Assembly: GCA_945870465.1 (NCBI GenBank)
Contig: CAMBSS010000002.1
Span: forward strand, 1-64,000
Direction of reading: 5' to 3'
DNA: 64,000 nucleotides
Origin: Bordetella parapertussis
Lineage (GTDB): Bacteria; Pseudomonadota; Gammaproteobacteria; Burkholderiales; SG8-41
Part shown: positions 29,342-42,055 of the stretch, piece after piece
How the letters are laid out: each line of letters opens with the position of its first letter
Position numbering within the stretch: position 1 is the first letter of the stretch
Notes under the pieces: generated by a model
The model's database searches: none
Told to the model about the DNA's origin: nothing
The model's input: only the letters and a program-made list of their open reading frames with translations
Translations under genes and position numbers: made by a program

Positions 29342-29426
29342 TGGTGCCGACGGAGAGACTCGAACTCTCACGACTTTCGCCACCGCCCCCTCAAGACGGC
29401 GTGTCTACCAATTCCACCACGTCGGC
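29342..29426 (-). tRNA. tRNA-Leu, anticodon GAG
   Basis: Read on the minus strand it starts GCCGACGTGGTGGAATTGG and ends GTCGGCACCA, with the CCA tail encoded. The 6 readable acceptor pairs (GCCGAC/GTCGGC) match, the anticodon loop is TTGAGGG (GAG), the variable arm is long as in class II tRNAs, and the T arm has GAGAGTTCGAGTCTCTC. It reads CUC/CUU leucine codons. It sits between secG and nuoA on the same strand, the usual betaproteobacterial position. Confidence 0.97.
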
Positions 29427-29435
29427 ATTAACTCA

Positions 29436-29522
29436 GGAGAGACGCCTGACGAAGGAGGATACACGCATTAAACATTCCGCGCCCTCGCCTCTCGTCTCTC
29501 GTCTCTCGTCTCTCGTCTTTCG
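29436..29522. repeat. GAGAGGCGAG-family repeat between tRNA-Leu and secG
   Basis: The strong arm is 29484-29522, a CTCGCCTCTCGTCTCTCGTCTC-type array with 7-base period. The left arm near 29436 (GGAGAGACGCCTGACGAAGG) is short and imperfect. It belongs to the same family as the spacers at 19967, 33089, 47474 and 49611. Confidence 0.55.
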
Positions 29523-29523
29523 C

Positions 29524-29892
29524 TTATTTTGGTATGTCCTTCGTTTTCGAATCCGCATCAGCGGCCGGCTTGTCCGGCGTGGGCACGGGAATCGGCGCAC
29601 CGGGCACTGTCGTCGGCGCCGACGACGCCGGAGGCGATGCCATCACACCCTTCGAATCGCTCTTGTGCGAGTAATACCAGGTCAAACCCATGCTGGTCAG
29701 GAAAAACACCGTCGCCAGCATCGCCGTCGCGCGGCTCAGAAAGTTGGCCGAGCCGGTGGCGCCGAACACGCTGCCCGAAGCCCCGCCGCCGAACGCAGCA
29801 CCCATGTCTGCACCCTTGCCATGCTGCAGCAGCACCAGGGCGATGATAGCAAGCGCCGCCGTCACGTGTATCACCAATAACAAAGTTTCCAT
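29524..29892 (-). CDS. secG: protein translocase subunit SecG
   Basis: 122 residues from ATG 29892 (METLLLVIHV), with GAGAGG just upstream; a TTG five codons earlier is the alternative. Two membrane helices flank the conserved LLQHGKGADMGAAFGGGASGSVFG loop. It ends with a Pro/Ala/Ser-rich cytoplasmic tail, as common in betaproteobacteria. It assists SecYE-mediated export. It follows tpiA by 18 bp, and tpiA-secG-tRNA-Leu-nuo is a conserved order. Confidence 0.96.
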   Translation of the reverse strand: METLLLVIHVTAALAIIALVLLQHGKGADMGAAFGGGASGSVFGATGSANFLSRATAMLATVFFLTSMGLTWYYSHKSDSKGVMASPPASSAPTTVPGAPIPVPTPDKPAADADSKTKDIPK

Positions 29893-29910
29893 AAGCCTCT
29901 CACTCAACCT

Positions 29911-30669
29911 TTAATGACGCTGCGCAGCTTTGCAGATCGCCATGAATTCTTCCGCCACCAGCGCGGCGCCCCCGATCAGTCCGCCATCGATATCGGGCAT
30001 CGCAAACAACTGTGCTGCATTTGCGGCCTTGACACTGCCGCCGTACAAAATCTTCAGCTCCGCCGCCACCACCGCATCTTGCGCCGCGATGCGGCTGCGG
30101 ATAAATGCATGCACCGCCTGCGCCTGCTCGGGCGTTGCGGTCTTGCCGGTGCCTATGGCCCACACCGGCTCGTAAGCGACCACCGCTTTGCCCAGCGCCG
30201 CGACGCCTGCCGCCGCAACCACCGCATCTATCTGCGCGCCGACGACTTGTTCCATGGCGCCCGACTCGCGTTCCTGCAAAGTCTCGCCAACACACAGTAT
30301 CGGCGTCAGCCCCGCCTGCAATGCCGCGCCGAACTTCGCCGCGACCATCGCGTTGTTCTCGCCGAAAATGCTGCGGCGTTCCGAATGGCCGACGATCGCA
30401 TAGCGGCAGCCAAACTCGCGCAACATCGCCGCCGTCACCGCACCCGTATAGGCGCCAGCACCGAACTGGCTGACGTCCTGCCCACCCCAGGTCAGCGTGC
30501 TTCCTGCAAGCAATTTCTGGATTTGAAACAAATACGGATAAGGTGCGCAGACGACACAGTCGACGCCCTTCAAACCTGCTGCCGCAGCGCGCAAATGACC
30601 GAGCAGCAGCTGGTTTGCGGCCAGATCGCCGTTGGATTTCCAGTTGCCAGCCACCAGCCTGCCGCGCAT
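29911..30669 (-). CDS. tpiA: triosephosphate isomerase
   Basis: 252 residues, single TIM barrel. GNWKSNG holds the N-terminal catalytic Lys, YAIVGHSERR the electrophilic His, and AYEPVWAIGTGKTATP the catalytic Glu and flexible loop 6. It interconverts dihydroxyacetone phosphate and glyceraldehyde 3-phosphate in glycolysis and gluconeogenesis. ATG 30669 gives MRGRLVAGNWK. Confidence 0.98.
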   Translation of the reverse strand: MRGRLVAGNWKSNGDLAANQLLLGHLRAAAAGLKGVDCVVCAPYPYLFQIQKLLAGSTLTWGGQDVSQFGAGAYTGAVTAAMLREFGCRYAIVGHSERRSIFGENNAMVAAKFGAALQAGLTPILCVGETLQERESGAMEQVVGAQIDAVVAAAGVAALGKAVVAYEPVWAIGTGKTATPEQAQAVHAFIRSRIAAQDAVVAAELKILYGGSVKAANAAQLFAMPDIDGGLIGGAALVAEEFMAICKAAQRH

Positions 30670-30826
30670 CGACTATTCACCCGCTTAAAGCGTGGGAATT
30701 TTACCGGGCTAGCCCCTCAGGGTCAACGTAAATCCGGTTTTGTGCAATGCCCAAGCGCGTTGATTCAAGAAGGATTTTAAGGCTTCGCGGGCAACCCCAG
30801 GAAGTATGTCGGGCGCCACGCCGGAT

Positions 30827-30862
30827 CTGCGGGAATTGCGGGAGCTGCGGGAACTGCGGCGC
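30827..30862 (+). repeat. four 9-bp tandem units downstream of glmM
   Basis: CTGCGGGAA, TTGCGGGAG, CTGCGGGAA and CTGCGGCGC follow each other directly in the tpiA-glmM spacer, 31 bases past the glmM stop. The 223-bp spacer has no other feature I can support. Confidence 0.7.
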
Positions 30863-30892
30863 ATGGCGCCCCAAGGAACATCAAAATTCGCT

Positions 30893-32245
30893 TCAGCCCG
30901 CTGCTTTGCGCACGGCGGCAGCGATGGCGTCCGCCCACGTCTTGACCTGCGGGCGCCTCTTGCCTTCCACCATGACGCGTATCACCGGCTCGGTGCCGGA
31001 TGCGCGCAGCAGCACGCGGCCATCGGCGCCGAGCGCGGCTTCGGCCTGCGCGACTGCCTGCCGCACACCGCGGTTGGCGCTGAAATCGAAATCACGCCGG
31101 ATCCGCACGTTGATGAGCAATTGGGGATACAGCTTGACCGGCGCCGCGGCTTTGGCCAGCGTAGTCTTGTCGCCGCGCAGTGCGCCCAGCACCTGCAGCG
31201 CAGATACCAGTCCGTCCCCGGTGGTGTGCTGGTCGAGACAGATGATATGTCCCGAATTTTCGCCGCCGAGCACCCAGCCGTGTTTCTGCATCATTTCGAG
31301 CACGTAGCGATCGCCGACCTTGGCGCGCGCGAACGGAATCTTGAGCCGCGCCAGCGCATGCTCCATGCCGAGATTGGTCATCAGCGTGCCGACAACCCCG
31401 CCGCGTAACTGGCGGCGCTGGCGCATGCGATAACTGGCGATCACGTAGAGCAATTGGTCGCCGTCGTAGACTTCGCCCTTGGCATCGACCATGACCAGCC
31501 GGTCACCGTCGCCGTCGAGCGCGATGCCGAGATCGGCGCGTTCGCGCTTGACGGCGTCCTGCAAAGCGCGCGGACTGGTCGCGCCGAACCCCGCGTTGAT
31601 ATTGAAACCGTCGGGGTGATTGCCGATGGCGACAACATCGGCTCCCAGCTCGTGAAACACGTGCGCGGCAATGTGGTACGTCGCGCCGTGCGCGCTGTCG
31701 ATGACCAGGCGCAGTCCGCGCAAGTCGAGGTGCGCCGGGAAAGTGCTCTTGCAGAATTCGACATAGCGGCCGGCAGCATCGTCGATACGCCGCACCTTGC
31801 CCAGCTGTGCGGATGTGCTGCATTTCAAAGGCCGGGCAAGCTCGGTTTCGATCGCGCTCTCGACCTTGTCGGCGAGCTTGGCGCCAGCGCCCGAAAAAAA
31901 CTTGATGCCGTTATCGGCATACGGATTGTGCGAGGCGCTGATCACGATGCCCGCCGACAGCCGCAGCGCGCGCGTCAGGTAAGCCACCGCCGGCGTCGGC
32001 ATCGGCCCCACCAGTAGCACGTCGACGCCGGCCGCGCACAAGCCTGCTTCAAGCGCCGATTCCAGCATATAGCCGGAGATGCGCGTGTCCTTGCCGATCA
32101 GCACGGTGCGGCGCTCGGCGCCCTTGCCCACGCGCGCCAGCACCTTGCCCGCCGCGTAGCCGAGCTTCAGCACGAAATCAGGCGTGATCGGCGCTTCGCC
32201 TACCGTACCGCGTATGCCGTCGGTGCCGAAATATTTTCTTTTCAT
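30893..32245 (-). CDS. glmM: phosphoglucosamine mutase
   Basis: 450 residues from ATG 32245 ([13 protein letters not shown]); the open frame extends upstream into folP but the family always starts here. The phosphorylated catalytic Ser is Ser105 in ISASHNP. DGDGDR binds Mg2+, and the sugar-binding GGENSGH and C-terminal [12 protein letters not shown] loops are present. It converts glucosamine 6-phosphate to glucosamine 1-phosphate for peptidoglycan and LPS precursors. It is 14 bp after folP, the usual ftsH-folP-glmM order. Confidence 0.98.
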   Translation of the reverse strand: MKRKYFGTDGIRGTVGEAPITPDFVLKLGYAAGKVLARVGKGAERRTVLIGKDTRISGYMLESALEAGLCAAGVDVLLVGPMPTPAVAYLTRALRLSAGIVISASHNPYADNGIKFFSGAGAKLADKVESAIETELARPLKCSTSAQLGKVRRIDDAAGRYVEFCKSTFPAHLDLRGLRLVIDSAHGATYHIAAHVFHELGADVVAIGNHPDGFNINAGFGATSPRALQDAVKRERADLGIALDGDGDRLVMVDAKGEVYDGDQLLYVIASYRMRQRRQLRGGVVGTLMTNLGMEHALARLKIPFARAKVGDRYVLEMMQKHGWVLGGENSGHIICLDQHTTGDGLVSALQVLGALRGDKTTLAKAAAPVKLYPQLLINVRIRRDFDFSANRGVRQAVAQAEAALGADGRVLLRASGTEPVIRVMVEGKRRPQVKTWADAIAAAVRKAAG

Positions 32246-32259
32246 TTTTCCAGTAACCG

Positions 32260-33087
32260 CTAGGTAAACTTGTTTACCGCAGCCCACACCGCCAAAGCAT
32301 CGCGCGTCGCCGCCACATCGTGCACGCGCACGATACGCGCCCCCTTCTCCACCGCGATCAAGGCCGCCGCGACGCTCGCGTAACCACGTTCGTTCACCTC
32401 GCGGCCCGTGATGCTGCCGAGCATGCCTTTGCGCGAGATGCCTGCCAGCACCGCAACACCCGTATCGCAAAAGCGGCCGATTCCGCGCAACAGTTCGAGA
32501 TTATGCTCCAGCGTCTTGCCGAAACCAAAACCCGGATCGATGACGATGTGCTCGGGAGCTATTCCGGCATTGCGCGCAGCCTGCACCCGGCCCGCGAGAA
32601 ACGTCAGCACCTCGGCCACCACGTCGTCGTAATGCGGATTGACCTGCATATCGGCGGGCCTACCCTGCTTGTGCATCAGGCACACCGCGACATTGCCCGC
32701 GGCCACTGCCGCCAGCGCGTCCGGCGCCTGCAATCCGTTGATGTCGTTGATCATGGCCGCGCCGGCGGCGATGACCTCGCGCATGAATTCGGGCTTCTGC
32801 GTATCGACGGACACCGGCACCGTGCCGCCCGCCAGTTGCTCGAGCACTGGCAGCACACGCCGGCGTTCTTCGTCGAGCGCAACGCCACCCGAGCCCGGGC
32901 GCGTGGATTCGCCGCCGATATCGATAATGTCGGCACCCTCCTCGGTCAGCTGGCGCGCGCGGGCAAGTGCGGCCCGGGTTGTTGCGTAGTCACCGCCATC
33001 CGAAAACGAATCGGGCGTGACATTGACGACGCCCATGATGAGAGGACGCGTAAGTGACAGCCGGAATTTACCGCACTGGAGATACAT
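32260..33087 (-). CDS. folP: dihydropteroate synthase
   Basis: 275 residues from ATG 33087 ([10 protein letters not shown]). Pterin-binding motifs are [25 protein letters not shown] and [22 protein letters not shown] is the pABA/phosphate Lys-Arg loop. It condenses p-aminobenzoate with hydroxymethyl-dihydropterin diphosphate in folate synthesis. The start codon is preceded by a C/T-rich array (the antisense of a GAGAGGCG repeat arm), leaving no Shine-Dalgarno, which is odd for an essential gene. Confidence 0.97.
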   Translation of the reverse strand: MYLQCGKFRLSLTRPLIMGVVNVTPDSFSDGGDYATTRAALARARQLTEEGADIIDIGGESTRPGSGGVALDEERRRVLPVLEQLAGGTVPVSVDTQKPEFMREVIAAGAAMINDINGLQAPDALAAVAAGNVAVCLMHKQGRPADMQVNPHYDDVVAEVLTFLAGRVQAARNAGIAPEHIVIDPGFGFGKTLEHNLELLRGIGRFCDTGVAVLAGISRKGMLGSITGREVNERGYASVAAALIAVEKGARIVRVHDVAATRDALAVWAAVNKFT

Positions 33088-33088
33088 C

Positions 33089-33170
33089 GAGAGGCGTGAG
33101 GCGAGAGGGGTGAGGCGGAACCGCAAGGAGCGGGGAGATGCTACGCCTCGCCCCTCACTCCTCTCCCCTC
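33089..33170. repeat. GAGAGGCGAG-family inverted repeat between ftsH and folP
   Basis: Left arm 33089-33118 consists of GAGAGGCGTGAGGCGAGAGG words. Right arm 33144-33170 is CGCCTCGCCCCTCACTCCTC. It fills almost the whole spacer between the ftsH stop (33191) and the folP start (33087). One arm abuts the folP ATG. It can fold into a stem-loop on the ftsH-folP transcript. Confidence 0.75.
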
Positions 33171-33190
33171 ATCGCGCGCTTTCGGCGCGC

Positions 33191-35095
33191 TCAGGTTCCC
33201 GGCGCCGGCGCGGCGGTAGTGGGCGCGGGGCTCGGCGGCGGCGTGTCTTTGGGCGGCACGCTGGTCGCCGTGGTGGCCGGCTTGGGCGGGCGCGGCTCGC
33301 GGCCTTCCATGATGTCTTTCAACTGCTCGGAATCCATGGTTTCCCACTCGAGCAGGGTCTTCGCCATTTTCTCGACCTTGTCGCGGTTTTCTTCGATGAT
33401 TTTGCGCGCGACCTGGTACTGCTGATCGATGATGCGGCGCAGTTCGGCGTCGACCTTCTGCATCGTCGCTTCCGACATATTCTTGTGGGTAGTGACCGAG
33501 CGGCCGAGGAACACTTCACCCTCGTTCTCGCCGTACACCATCGGGCCCAGCGCATCCGACATGCCCCACTCGGTGACCATGCGGCGCGCCAGCGTGGTGG
33601 CGTTCTGAAAGTCGCTGCTTGCCCCGGTCGTCATCTGACCAAGAAACACTTCTTCCGCAATGCGCCCGCCGAGGGAAACCGAGATGTCCTGCAACAGATG
33701 TTCGCGGTCCTTGCCGTGGCGGTCCTCCTCCGGCAGCATCCAGGTCAGGCCCAGCGCGCGGCCGCGCGGGATGATGGTGACTTTGTGCACCGGGTCGGCT
33801 TTGGGCAGCGTATAGGCGACCACTGCGTGCCCGGCTTCGTGGTAAGCGGTCGTAATCCGCTCGTCTTCCGGCATGACCATCGATCGGCGCTCGGCGCCCA
33901 TGTAGATCTTGTCCTTGGCCTGCTCGAAGTCGTCCATGTCGACGAGGCGCTTGTTCTTGCGCGCGGCAAACAGCGCGGCTTCGTTCACCAGGTTGGCGAG
34001 GTCGGCGCCCGACATGCCCGGCGTGCCGCGGCCGATGATGTCGGCCTTGACGTCCGGCGCGACCGGCACTTTGCGCATGTGCACGAGGAGTATCTGCTCG
34101 CGGCCGCGAATGTCCGGCAGCGGCACCACGACCTGGCGGTCGAAGCGGCCCGGACGCATCAACGCGGGATCGAGCACGTCGGGCCGGTTGGTCGCGGCAA
34201 TCACGATGACGCCGGCGGTGCCTTCGAAGCCGTCCATTTCCACCAGCAGCGCGTTTAACGTCTGCTCGCGCTCGTCGTTGCCGCCGCCCAGCCCCGCGCC
34301 GCGCTGGCGGCCGACCGCGTCGATCTCATCGATGAACACGATGCACGGCGCATGCTTCTTCGCCTGCTCGAACATGTCGCGCACGCGCGCGGCACCCACG
34401 CCGACGAACATCTCGACGAAGTCGGAACCCGAAATGCTGAAAAACGGCACTTTCGCCTCACCCGCAATCGCGCGCGCCAGCAATGTTTTACCGGTGCCGG
34501 GCGAACCCACCAGCAGCACGCCTTTCGGAATGCGCCCGCCGAGTTTCTGGAATTTGCCAGGGTCGCGCAGGAATTCCACGAGTTCCGCGACTTCTTCCTT
34601 CGCTTCCTCGCAACCGGCAACGTCGCCAAACGTGACGCTGTTGTTGTTCTCATCCATCATGCGCGCGCGGCTCTTGCCGAACGAGAACGCGCCGCCGCGC
34701 CCGCCGCCCTGCATCTGGCGCATGAAGAATATCCAGATGCCGATCAGGAGCAGCATCGGAAACCACGAGATGAAAATATTCATCAGGAACGACTGCTCTT
34801 CCTCCGGCTTGGCATCGACTTTGACGCCCGCCTTCAGCAGATCACTGACCATCCACAGGTCGCCCAACGTGCCGGGGCTGTAGGTCACGTACTTGCGGTT
34901 GTCCTGCGAGATCCAGCGCACGGTGCGCCCTTCGACCTGCGCGGAGGTCACGCGTCCCTGCTTCACTTCGTCCATGAACTGGGAATAGGGGATCACGCTT
35001 TGCGCGGCCTGCCGGCTGCTGAACTGGTTGAACACCGTCATCAACACGAGTGCGATGACCAGCCAGATCGCCACATTTTTTATCAGATTATTCAA
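33191..35095 (-). CDS. ftsH: ATP-dependent zinc metalloprotease FtsH
   Basis: 634 residues. Two N-terminal membrane helices flank a periplasmic domain. The AAA+ domain has Walker [12 protein letters not shown], Walker [13 protein letters not shown] and the second region of homology (RPGRFDR). The peptidase motif HEAGH binds Zn2+. The tail is Pro/Ala/Thr-rich. It degrades misfolded membrane proteins and regulators such as RpoH and LpxC in enterics. ATG 35095 follows GAGGAATAACG. Upstream is rlmE, the usual order. Confidence 0.98.
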   Translation of the reverse strand: MNNLIKNVAIWLVIALVLMTVFNQFSSRQAAQSVIPYSQFMDEVKQGRVTSAQVEGRTVRWISQDNRKYVTYSPGTLGDLWMVSDLLKAGVKVDAKPEEEQSFLMNIFISWFPMLLLIGIWIFFMRQMQGGGRGGAFSFGKSRARMMDENNNSVTFGDVAGCEEAKEEVAELVEFLRDPGKFQKLGGRIPKGVLLVGSPGTGKTLLARAIAGEAKVPFFSISGSDFVEMFVGVGAARVRDMFEQAKKHAPCIVFIDEIDAVGRQRGAGLGGGNDEREQTLNALLVEMDGFEGTAGVIVIAATNRPDVLDPALMRPGRFDRQVVVPLPDIRGREQILLVHMRKVPVAPDVKADIIGRGTPGMSGADLANLVNEAALFAARKNKRLVDMDDFEQAKDKIYMGAERRSMVMPEDERITTAYHEAGHAVVAYTLPKADPVHKVTIIPRGRALGLTWMLPEEDRHGKDREHLLQDISVSLGGRIAEEVFLGQMTTGASSDFQNATTLARRMVTEWGMSDALGPMVYGENEGEVFLGRSVTTHKNMSEATMQKVDAELRRIIDQQYQVARKIIEENRDKVEKMAKTLLEWETMDSEQLKDIMEGREPRPPKPATTATSVPPKDTPPPSPAPTTAAPAPGT

Positions 35096-35217
35096 CGTTA
35101 TTCCTCATCGCTTTTGGTGCTGCGGGACACGTATCTGGTTCAATTCTAAACTGTTTCTACTACTATTGTTAGTACGGGCGCCAACCCCGCCTGCATGCCG
35201 CCGCAAGCGTAAACCCG

Positions 35218-35844
35218 TCAATCCGCGCCTTTGCAGTCCTTTCCCAACAGGTACATCTCGTTGCTGCGGCCGCGCGACGCCTCAGGCTTGCGCGTGACGA
35301 CCTGCTTAAACCGGCTGCGCATCACGCGCAGAAACTCCTGGAACCCGGAACCCTGAAAAATTTTGACCAGCAGACCGCCGCCCGGTTTCAAATGTTTTAC
35401 GGCAAATTCGAGAGCAAGTTCAGCCAGATACATCGCCCGCGCCTGGTCGCTCAGAGCGATACCACTGATGTTGGGCGACATATCGCTTAATACAAGGTCT
35501 ATCGGACGACCGGCCAGCTCCTGCTCCAGCGCTTTGACCACGGCATCCTCGCGGAAGTCCCCCAGCAGGAAGGTAACATTGCGCAGCGCATCCATCGGCA
35601 ACAGGTCGAGCGCGATGACGCGCCCACGCTCGCCGACTTTGGCCGCGGCGACCTGCGACCAGCCCCCGGGGGTGGCGCCGAGATCGACCACCACCATGCC
35701 CGGTTTGAGCAGCTTGTCGCGTTCGGCGACTTCGATCAGCTTGTAGGCGGCGCGCGAGCGATAGCCTTCCGCCTTCGCGCGTTGCACGTAGACGTCGTGG
35801 ATATGCTCCATCATCCACTGTTTGCTGGTCTTGGTACGTTTCAT
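35218..35844 (-). CDS. rlmE: 23S rRNA (uridine-2'-O-)-methyltransferase RlmE (RrmJ/FtsJ)
   Basis: 208 residues. The SAM motif [13 protein letters not shown] and the K-D-K-E catalytic set are recognisable (Lys in [10 protein letters not shown], Asp in LVLSDMSPN, Lys in [10 protein letters not shown], Glu in SNEMYLLG). It methylates U2552 of 23S rRNA. The start is only 16 bases from the divergent yhbY start, so the two promoters must overlap the neighbouring coding regions or transcripts must be leaderless. No Shine-Dalgarno is seen before its ATG. Confidence 0.97.
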   Translation of the reverse strand: MKRTKTSKQWMMEHIHDVYVQRAKAEGYRSRAAYKLIEVAERDKLLKPGMVVVDLGATPGGWSQVAAAKVGERGRVIALDLLPMDALRNVTFLLGDFREDAVVKALEQELAGRPIDLVLSDMSPNISGIALSDQARAMYLAELALEFAVKHLKPGGGLLVKIFQGSGFQEFLRVMRSRFKQVVTRKPEASRGRSNEMYLLGKDCKGAD

Positions 35845-35860
35845 CGGTTAGGATGCCGCC

Positions 35861-36217
35861 ATGATTCTCGAACTCACCTCAGTACAACGCCGTGAACTGC
35901 GCGCGCGCGCCCACGGTCTCAACCCGGTCGTGATGGTCGGCGACGCCGGCCTTACCACCCCCGTAATGAATGAAATCCACCAGAACCTCGCCAGTCACGA
36001 GCTGATCAAAATCCGCGCGATGGCCGACGAGCACGCAACACGCGCCCGGTTTCTCGAAGAGATCTGCACCACGCTGCATGCAGCGCCCGTTCAGCATATC
36101 GGCAAGATACTGGTCATTTTCCGCCCGCGCCCGGAACAGGCCGCCACCCCGGCCAAGAAAAAAATCAAACCGCGGCCGAAGCCGGCCCGCCGCACCAAGC
36201 GCAGTTTCCAGCACTAG
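35861..36217 (+). CDS. yhbY: ribosome assembly RNA-binding protein YhbY (CRM domain)
   Basis: 118 residues. The CRM domain has RRELRARAHGLNPVVMVGDAGLT with the GxxG-like RNA-binding loop, then HELIKIRA. The tail is basic (KKKIKPRPKPARRTKR). It associates with pre-50S particles. TTAGGA lies 7 bases before ATG 35861. Divergence from rlmE is the standard arrangement. Confidence 0.95.
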   Translation: MILELTSVQRRELRARAHGLNPVVMVGDAGLTTPVMNEIHQNLASHELIKIRAMADEHATRARFLEEICTTLHAAPVQHIGKILVIFRPRPEQAATPAKKKIKPRPKPARRTKRSFQH

Positions 36218-36227
36218 CAACCCGGCG

Positions 36228-36689
36228 TCAGCGCGGTTTGCGTGCGTGCAGCCAGACCAGCAGCACGCCCAGCACTGTTTGTATCAGGTACAGCACGCTG
36301 GCCACACCGTGCCACGCCGCGAAACGGTCGCGAAACACGCTTTCCATCACGCCTTTGGGCAACGCCTGGTCTTTCAGGCTGGCCAATATCGGCTGCACGC
36401 CGAATTCGCCCGCGAGGGTGAGCGCCAGCATGGCGAGAACGATCCAGAATATGCCGTGCTTCGCGCACGCGCCGCCGAAACGCACCAGCCGGAACAGCAC
36501 GAGATAAATCGCGCAGCCGATCCCGACATAAGCGATCAGCGTAAAAAGCTTGCCGGCCAATGCGCCGGCAAGCGCACGGTCAGGCACCGAGTAGAACAGT
36601 GTCGGCGCCACGATATAGCCGATCGCCCACAAGCCGCCAATCCACAACGTCAGCGCGATTGCATATATCGCTTCGGTAAGGGCAGTCAT
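36228..36689 (-). CDS. DUF4149 family membrane protein
   Basis: 153 residues with four membrane helices. The GGLWAIGYIVAPTLF start and the RDRFAAWHGVASVLYLIQ end fit DUF4149, a family of unknown function commonly encoded near yhbY and greA in betaproteobacteria. It ends 10 bp from the convergent yhbY. The greA gene is upstream on the same strand's far side, separated by a hairpin repeat. Confidence 0.88.
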   Translation of the reverse strand: MTALTEAIYAIALTLWIGGLWAIGYIVAPTLFYSVPDRALAGALAGKLFTLIAYVGIGCAIYLVLFRLVRFGGACAKHGIFWIVLAMLALTLAGEFGVQPILASLKDQALPKGVMESVFRDRFAAWHGVASVLYLIQTVLGVLLVWLHARKPR

Positions 36690-36743
36690 CGCGTGACAGC
36701 GCGGGAATCAGGTATTGTCATTGAATCGCGGCTTCCTTTGCAC

Positions 36744-36776
36744 TGGGGAATAGACAAGGCCGCCCGCCCCTTGTTC
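36744..36776. repeat. TGGGGAATAnACAAGG hairpin repeat, copy 1
   Basis: TGGGGAATAGACAAGGC followed by CGCCCGCCCCTTGTTC: ACAAGG pairs with CCTTGT. A second copy with the same flanks is at 57122-57156. It lies between greA and the DUF4149 gene and could act as a terminator for greA. Confidence 0.6.
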
Positions 36777-36784
36777 CGCCCGCT

Positions 36785-37261
36785 TTAAATATACTTTACG
36801 TCCAGAATCTCGTATTCGCGCACGCCGCCGGGCGCTTTCACTTCGGCCACGTCGCCCGGGTGCTTGCCGATCAGCGCGCGCGCGATGGGCGAACTGATCG
36901 AGATCTTGCCCTTCTTGATGTCGGCTTCGTCGTCGCCGACGATCTGATAAGTGACGGTTTCGCTGCTGCTCATGTCTTCGAGTCCAATGGTGGCGCCGAA
37001 CACGCAGCCGCCGTCAGCGTCGATCAGCGCGGGATCGATGATCTGCGCGTTGGACAACTTGCTCTCGACTTCAGCGATGCGCCCCTCGATGAAACTCTGG
37101 CGCTCCTTGGCCGCCGCATATTCGGCGTTTTCCGAGAGATCGCCGTGAGCGCGCGCTTCCGCAATGGCCGCGATGATGGAGGGCCGCTGGACTGTTTTCA
37201 GCTCGTGCAATTCGGCGCGCAGTTTATCGGCGCCAACCACCGTCAATGGAGTTTTGCTCAT
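36785..37261 (-). CDS. greA: transcription elongation factor GreA
   Basis: 158 residues, normal length. The N-terminal coiled coil includes [15 protein letters not shown], whose acidic tip residues reach the RNA polymerase active site to stimulate transcript cleavage. The C-terminal FKBP-like domain ends in [12 protein letters not shown]. It follows carB by 17 bp, so carA-carB-greA is one transcription unit. Confidence 0.98.
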   Translation of the reverse strand: MSKTPLTVVGADKLRAELHELKTVQRPSIIAAIAEARAHGDLSENAEYAAAKERQSFIEGRIAEVESKLSNAQIIDPALIDADGGCVFGATIGLEDMSSSETVTYQIVGDDEADIKKGKISISSPIARALIGKHPGDVAEVKAPGGVREYEILDVKYI

Positions 37262-37278
37262 AACTACCTGCCTTGTTT

Positions 37279-40506
<3,228 letters not shown>

Positions 40507-40514
40507 GTTAAATC

Positions 40515-40595
40515 AGCCGCAGAGGCGCAAAGACGCAAAGGAAACCTGAAGGAAAAATCTTCGTGTCATCTTTGCGCCTTCGCGTCTTTGCGGCT
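40515..40595. repeat. GCCGCAGAGGCGCAAAGACGC inverted repeat between carA and carB
   Basis: Arms 40515-40540 and 40570-40595 are near-perfect complements over about 26 bases (AGCCGCAGAGGCGCAAAG... / ...CTTTGCGGCT), with a 29-base loop. The outer arm starts at the carA stop codon. The stem must form in the carAB transcript and could tune the carA:carB ratio. It is related in wording to the repeat at 63464. Confidence 0.8.
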
Positions 40596-41727
40596 AAGCA
40601 CTTGGTTGTTCCATCAATTTCACGAAACGATCAAATAAATATCCCACATCGTGCGGTCCCGGGCTCGCCTCCGGGTGTCCCTGGAAACAGAACGCCGGCC
40701 GGTCGGTGCGCGCAAAACCCTGCAGCGTGCCGTCGAACAAAGATTTATGCGTGACACGCACGTTGGACGGCAGTGTCGCCGCATCGACCGCAAAACCGTG
40801 GTTCTGGCTCGTGATCATCACGCGCCCGCTGTCGAGATCCTGCACCGGGTGGTTGGCGCCGTGATGGCCGAATTTCATTTTCAGCGTCTTCGCACCGCTG
40901 GCGAGACCAAGCAGCTGGTGGCCGAGACAAATGCCGAATACCGGGACGCCCTTCGCAACCAGTTCGCCGATCGCGCGTATCGCGTAATCGCAAGGTTCGG
41001 GATCGCCGGGGCCGTTCGACAAAAATATGCCGTCGGGCTTCAACGCGAGCGCATCCTGTGCCGAACTTTGCGCGGGCAGCACCGTGAGCTTGCAGCCGCG
41101 CGCCGCCAGCATGCGCAGAATATTGCGTTTGATGCCGTAGTCGTAGGCGACCACATGAAACTTCGGCGCAGTCTGCTGCCCGTAACCGTGGCCGAGCTTC
41201 CACGTCGATTCCGTCCACGCATAGGGTTTGGTGCAGCTCACGACTTTGGCGAGATCCATGCCCGCCAAGCCGGGAAATGTGCGTGCCGCTTTGAGCGCGG
41301 CCTTCTCATCAATCTTGCCCGCCATCACGCAGCCTTCCTGCGCGCCCTTTTCGCGCAGAATGCGCGTCAACTTGCGCGTGTCGATGTCGGCGATCGCGAC
41401 CACGCTTTGCTCGCGCAGATATGACGGGAGGTCCTGCGTGCTGCGCCAGTTGCTGGCAACCAGCGGCAGGTCGCGAATCACGAGGCCAGCCGCGTAAACC
41501 TTGTCCGACTCGACGTCTTCGGGATTGGTGCCGGTGTTGCCGATATGCGGATACGTAAGGGTGACGATCTGGCGGCAGTACGAGGGATCGGTGAGGATTT
41601 CCTGGTAACCGGTCATCGCCGTGTTGAACACGACTTCACCCGCCGACAGGCCGGCCGCGCCGATCGATGTGCCGCGAAAAACCGTGCCATCTTTAAGGAC
41701 AAGGATGGCTGGTTCACGATGCGACAA
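40594..41727 (-). CDS. carA: carbamoyl-phosphate synthase small subunit (glutaminase)
   Basis: 377 residues, the usual CarA length, from TTG 41727 ([19 protein letters not shown]), which has CCGGGAG 6 bases upstream. An in-frame ATG at 41769 would place the start in the loop of a leader hairpin and add 14 non-homologous residues. The class I glutamine amidotransferase triad is visible: Cys in [10 protein letters not shown] and His-Pro-Glu in [12 protein letters not shown]. It hydrolyses glutamine and channels ammonia to CarB. Expression is probably attenuated by the leader hairpin. Confidence 0.95.
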   Translation of the reverse strand: MSHREPAILVLKDGTVFRGTSIGAAGLSAGEVVFNTAMTGYQEILTDPSYCRQIVTLTYPHIGNTGTNPEDVESDKVYAAGLVIRDLPLVASNWRSTQDLPSYLREQSVVAIADIDTRKLTRILREKGAQEGCVMAGKIDEKAALKAARTFPGLAGMDLAKVVSCTKPYAWTESTWKLGHGYGQQTAPKFHVVAYDYGIKRNILRMLAARGCKLTVLPAQSSAQDALALKPDGIFLSNGPGDPEPCDYAIRAIGELVAKGVPVFGICLGHQLLGLASGAKTLKMKFGHHGANHPVQDLDSGRVMITSQNHGFAVDAATLPSNVRVTHKSLFDGTLQGFARTDRPAFCFQGHPEASPGPHDVGYLFDRFVKLMEQPSA

Positions 41728-41754
41728 GTCGAACTCCCGGGAGTAGATATGAAA

Positions 41755-41784
41755 AGCGGGACAGGTCATCAGACCCGTCCCGCT
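41755..41784 (-). promoter_or_regulatory. terminator-like hairpin in the carA leader (possible attenuator)
   Basis: On the minus strand AGCGGGACGGGT pairs with ACCTGTCCCGCT (12 bp, one G-U) around a CTGATG loop, followed by TTTTCAT. It lies between the carA -10 box (41796) and the start codon (41727). A terminator at this position would let elongation or a regulator set carAB expression. Confidence 0.65.
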
Positions 41785-41795
41785 TCAATGTTGCA

Positions 41796-41824
41796 ATTAT
41801 ACGCTAAAGGCAGGTCGCCTTCAA
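41796..41824 (-). promoter_or_regulatory. sigma-70 promoter of carA
   Basis: On the minus strand TTGAAG (41824-41819), a 17-base spacer and TATAAT (41801-41796) make a near-consensus promoter. Transcription would begin near 41789, giving a leader of about 60 bases before TTG 41727. Confidence 0.85.
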
Positions 41825-41896
41825 CGCGTAAACGCCATATCAACGCCCTGATTCAACGTTAAAAACGCACTCCGCCCGGTTTTACGAACGCCTGCG

Positions 41897-41959
41897 TTAA
41901 CGCAAACCCGGAACGTCCTGCATATCGAACAACCCGCCCTTCTTGCCGGCAACAAACCG
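41897..41959 (-). repeat. second dapB 3'-end echo (21 codons)
   Basis: Minus-strand codons read [20 protein letters not shown] and stop, against [20 protein letters not shown] in the real dapB. Nine of the codon differences are synonymous, counting the stop codon change, and only three change the residue. This pattern suggests that the copy was once a functional dapB-like 3' end. There is no open frame in front of it. Confidence 0.8.
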
Positions 41960-42002
41960 GGTTGCGAATCAAAGCACGCCGCCGTTTGAACAAACGCACC
42001 GC

Positions 42003-42032
42003 CTAACGTAACCCCAAGACGTCCTGCATGTC
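42003..42032 (-). repeat. first dapB 3'-end echo (10 codons)
   Basis: Minus-strand codons read DMQDVLGLR and stop, identical in protein to the dapB end at 42056, while three codons differ synonymously (TTG GGG TTA against TTA GGA TTG). The stop lies 53 bases after the dapB stop. Confidence 0.8.
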
Positions 42033-42055
42033 GCCGGTGGAACGAACGTGCCGCT

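Larger units (their letters stand above)
41728..42055. other. 328-bp carA-dapB spacer
   Basis: Holds, from dapB towards carA, two echoes of the dapB 3' end (42003-42032 and 41897-41959), the carA promoter and the leader hairpin. No additional gene. Short open frames that run through it end in the dapB echo and are not independent genes. Confidence 0.7.

Noticed and set aside
30827..30862. CRISPR-like array
   Set aside because: Only four contiguous 9-base units with no spacers. No cas gene is in the window.
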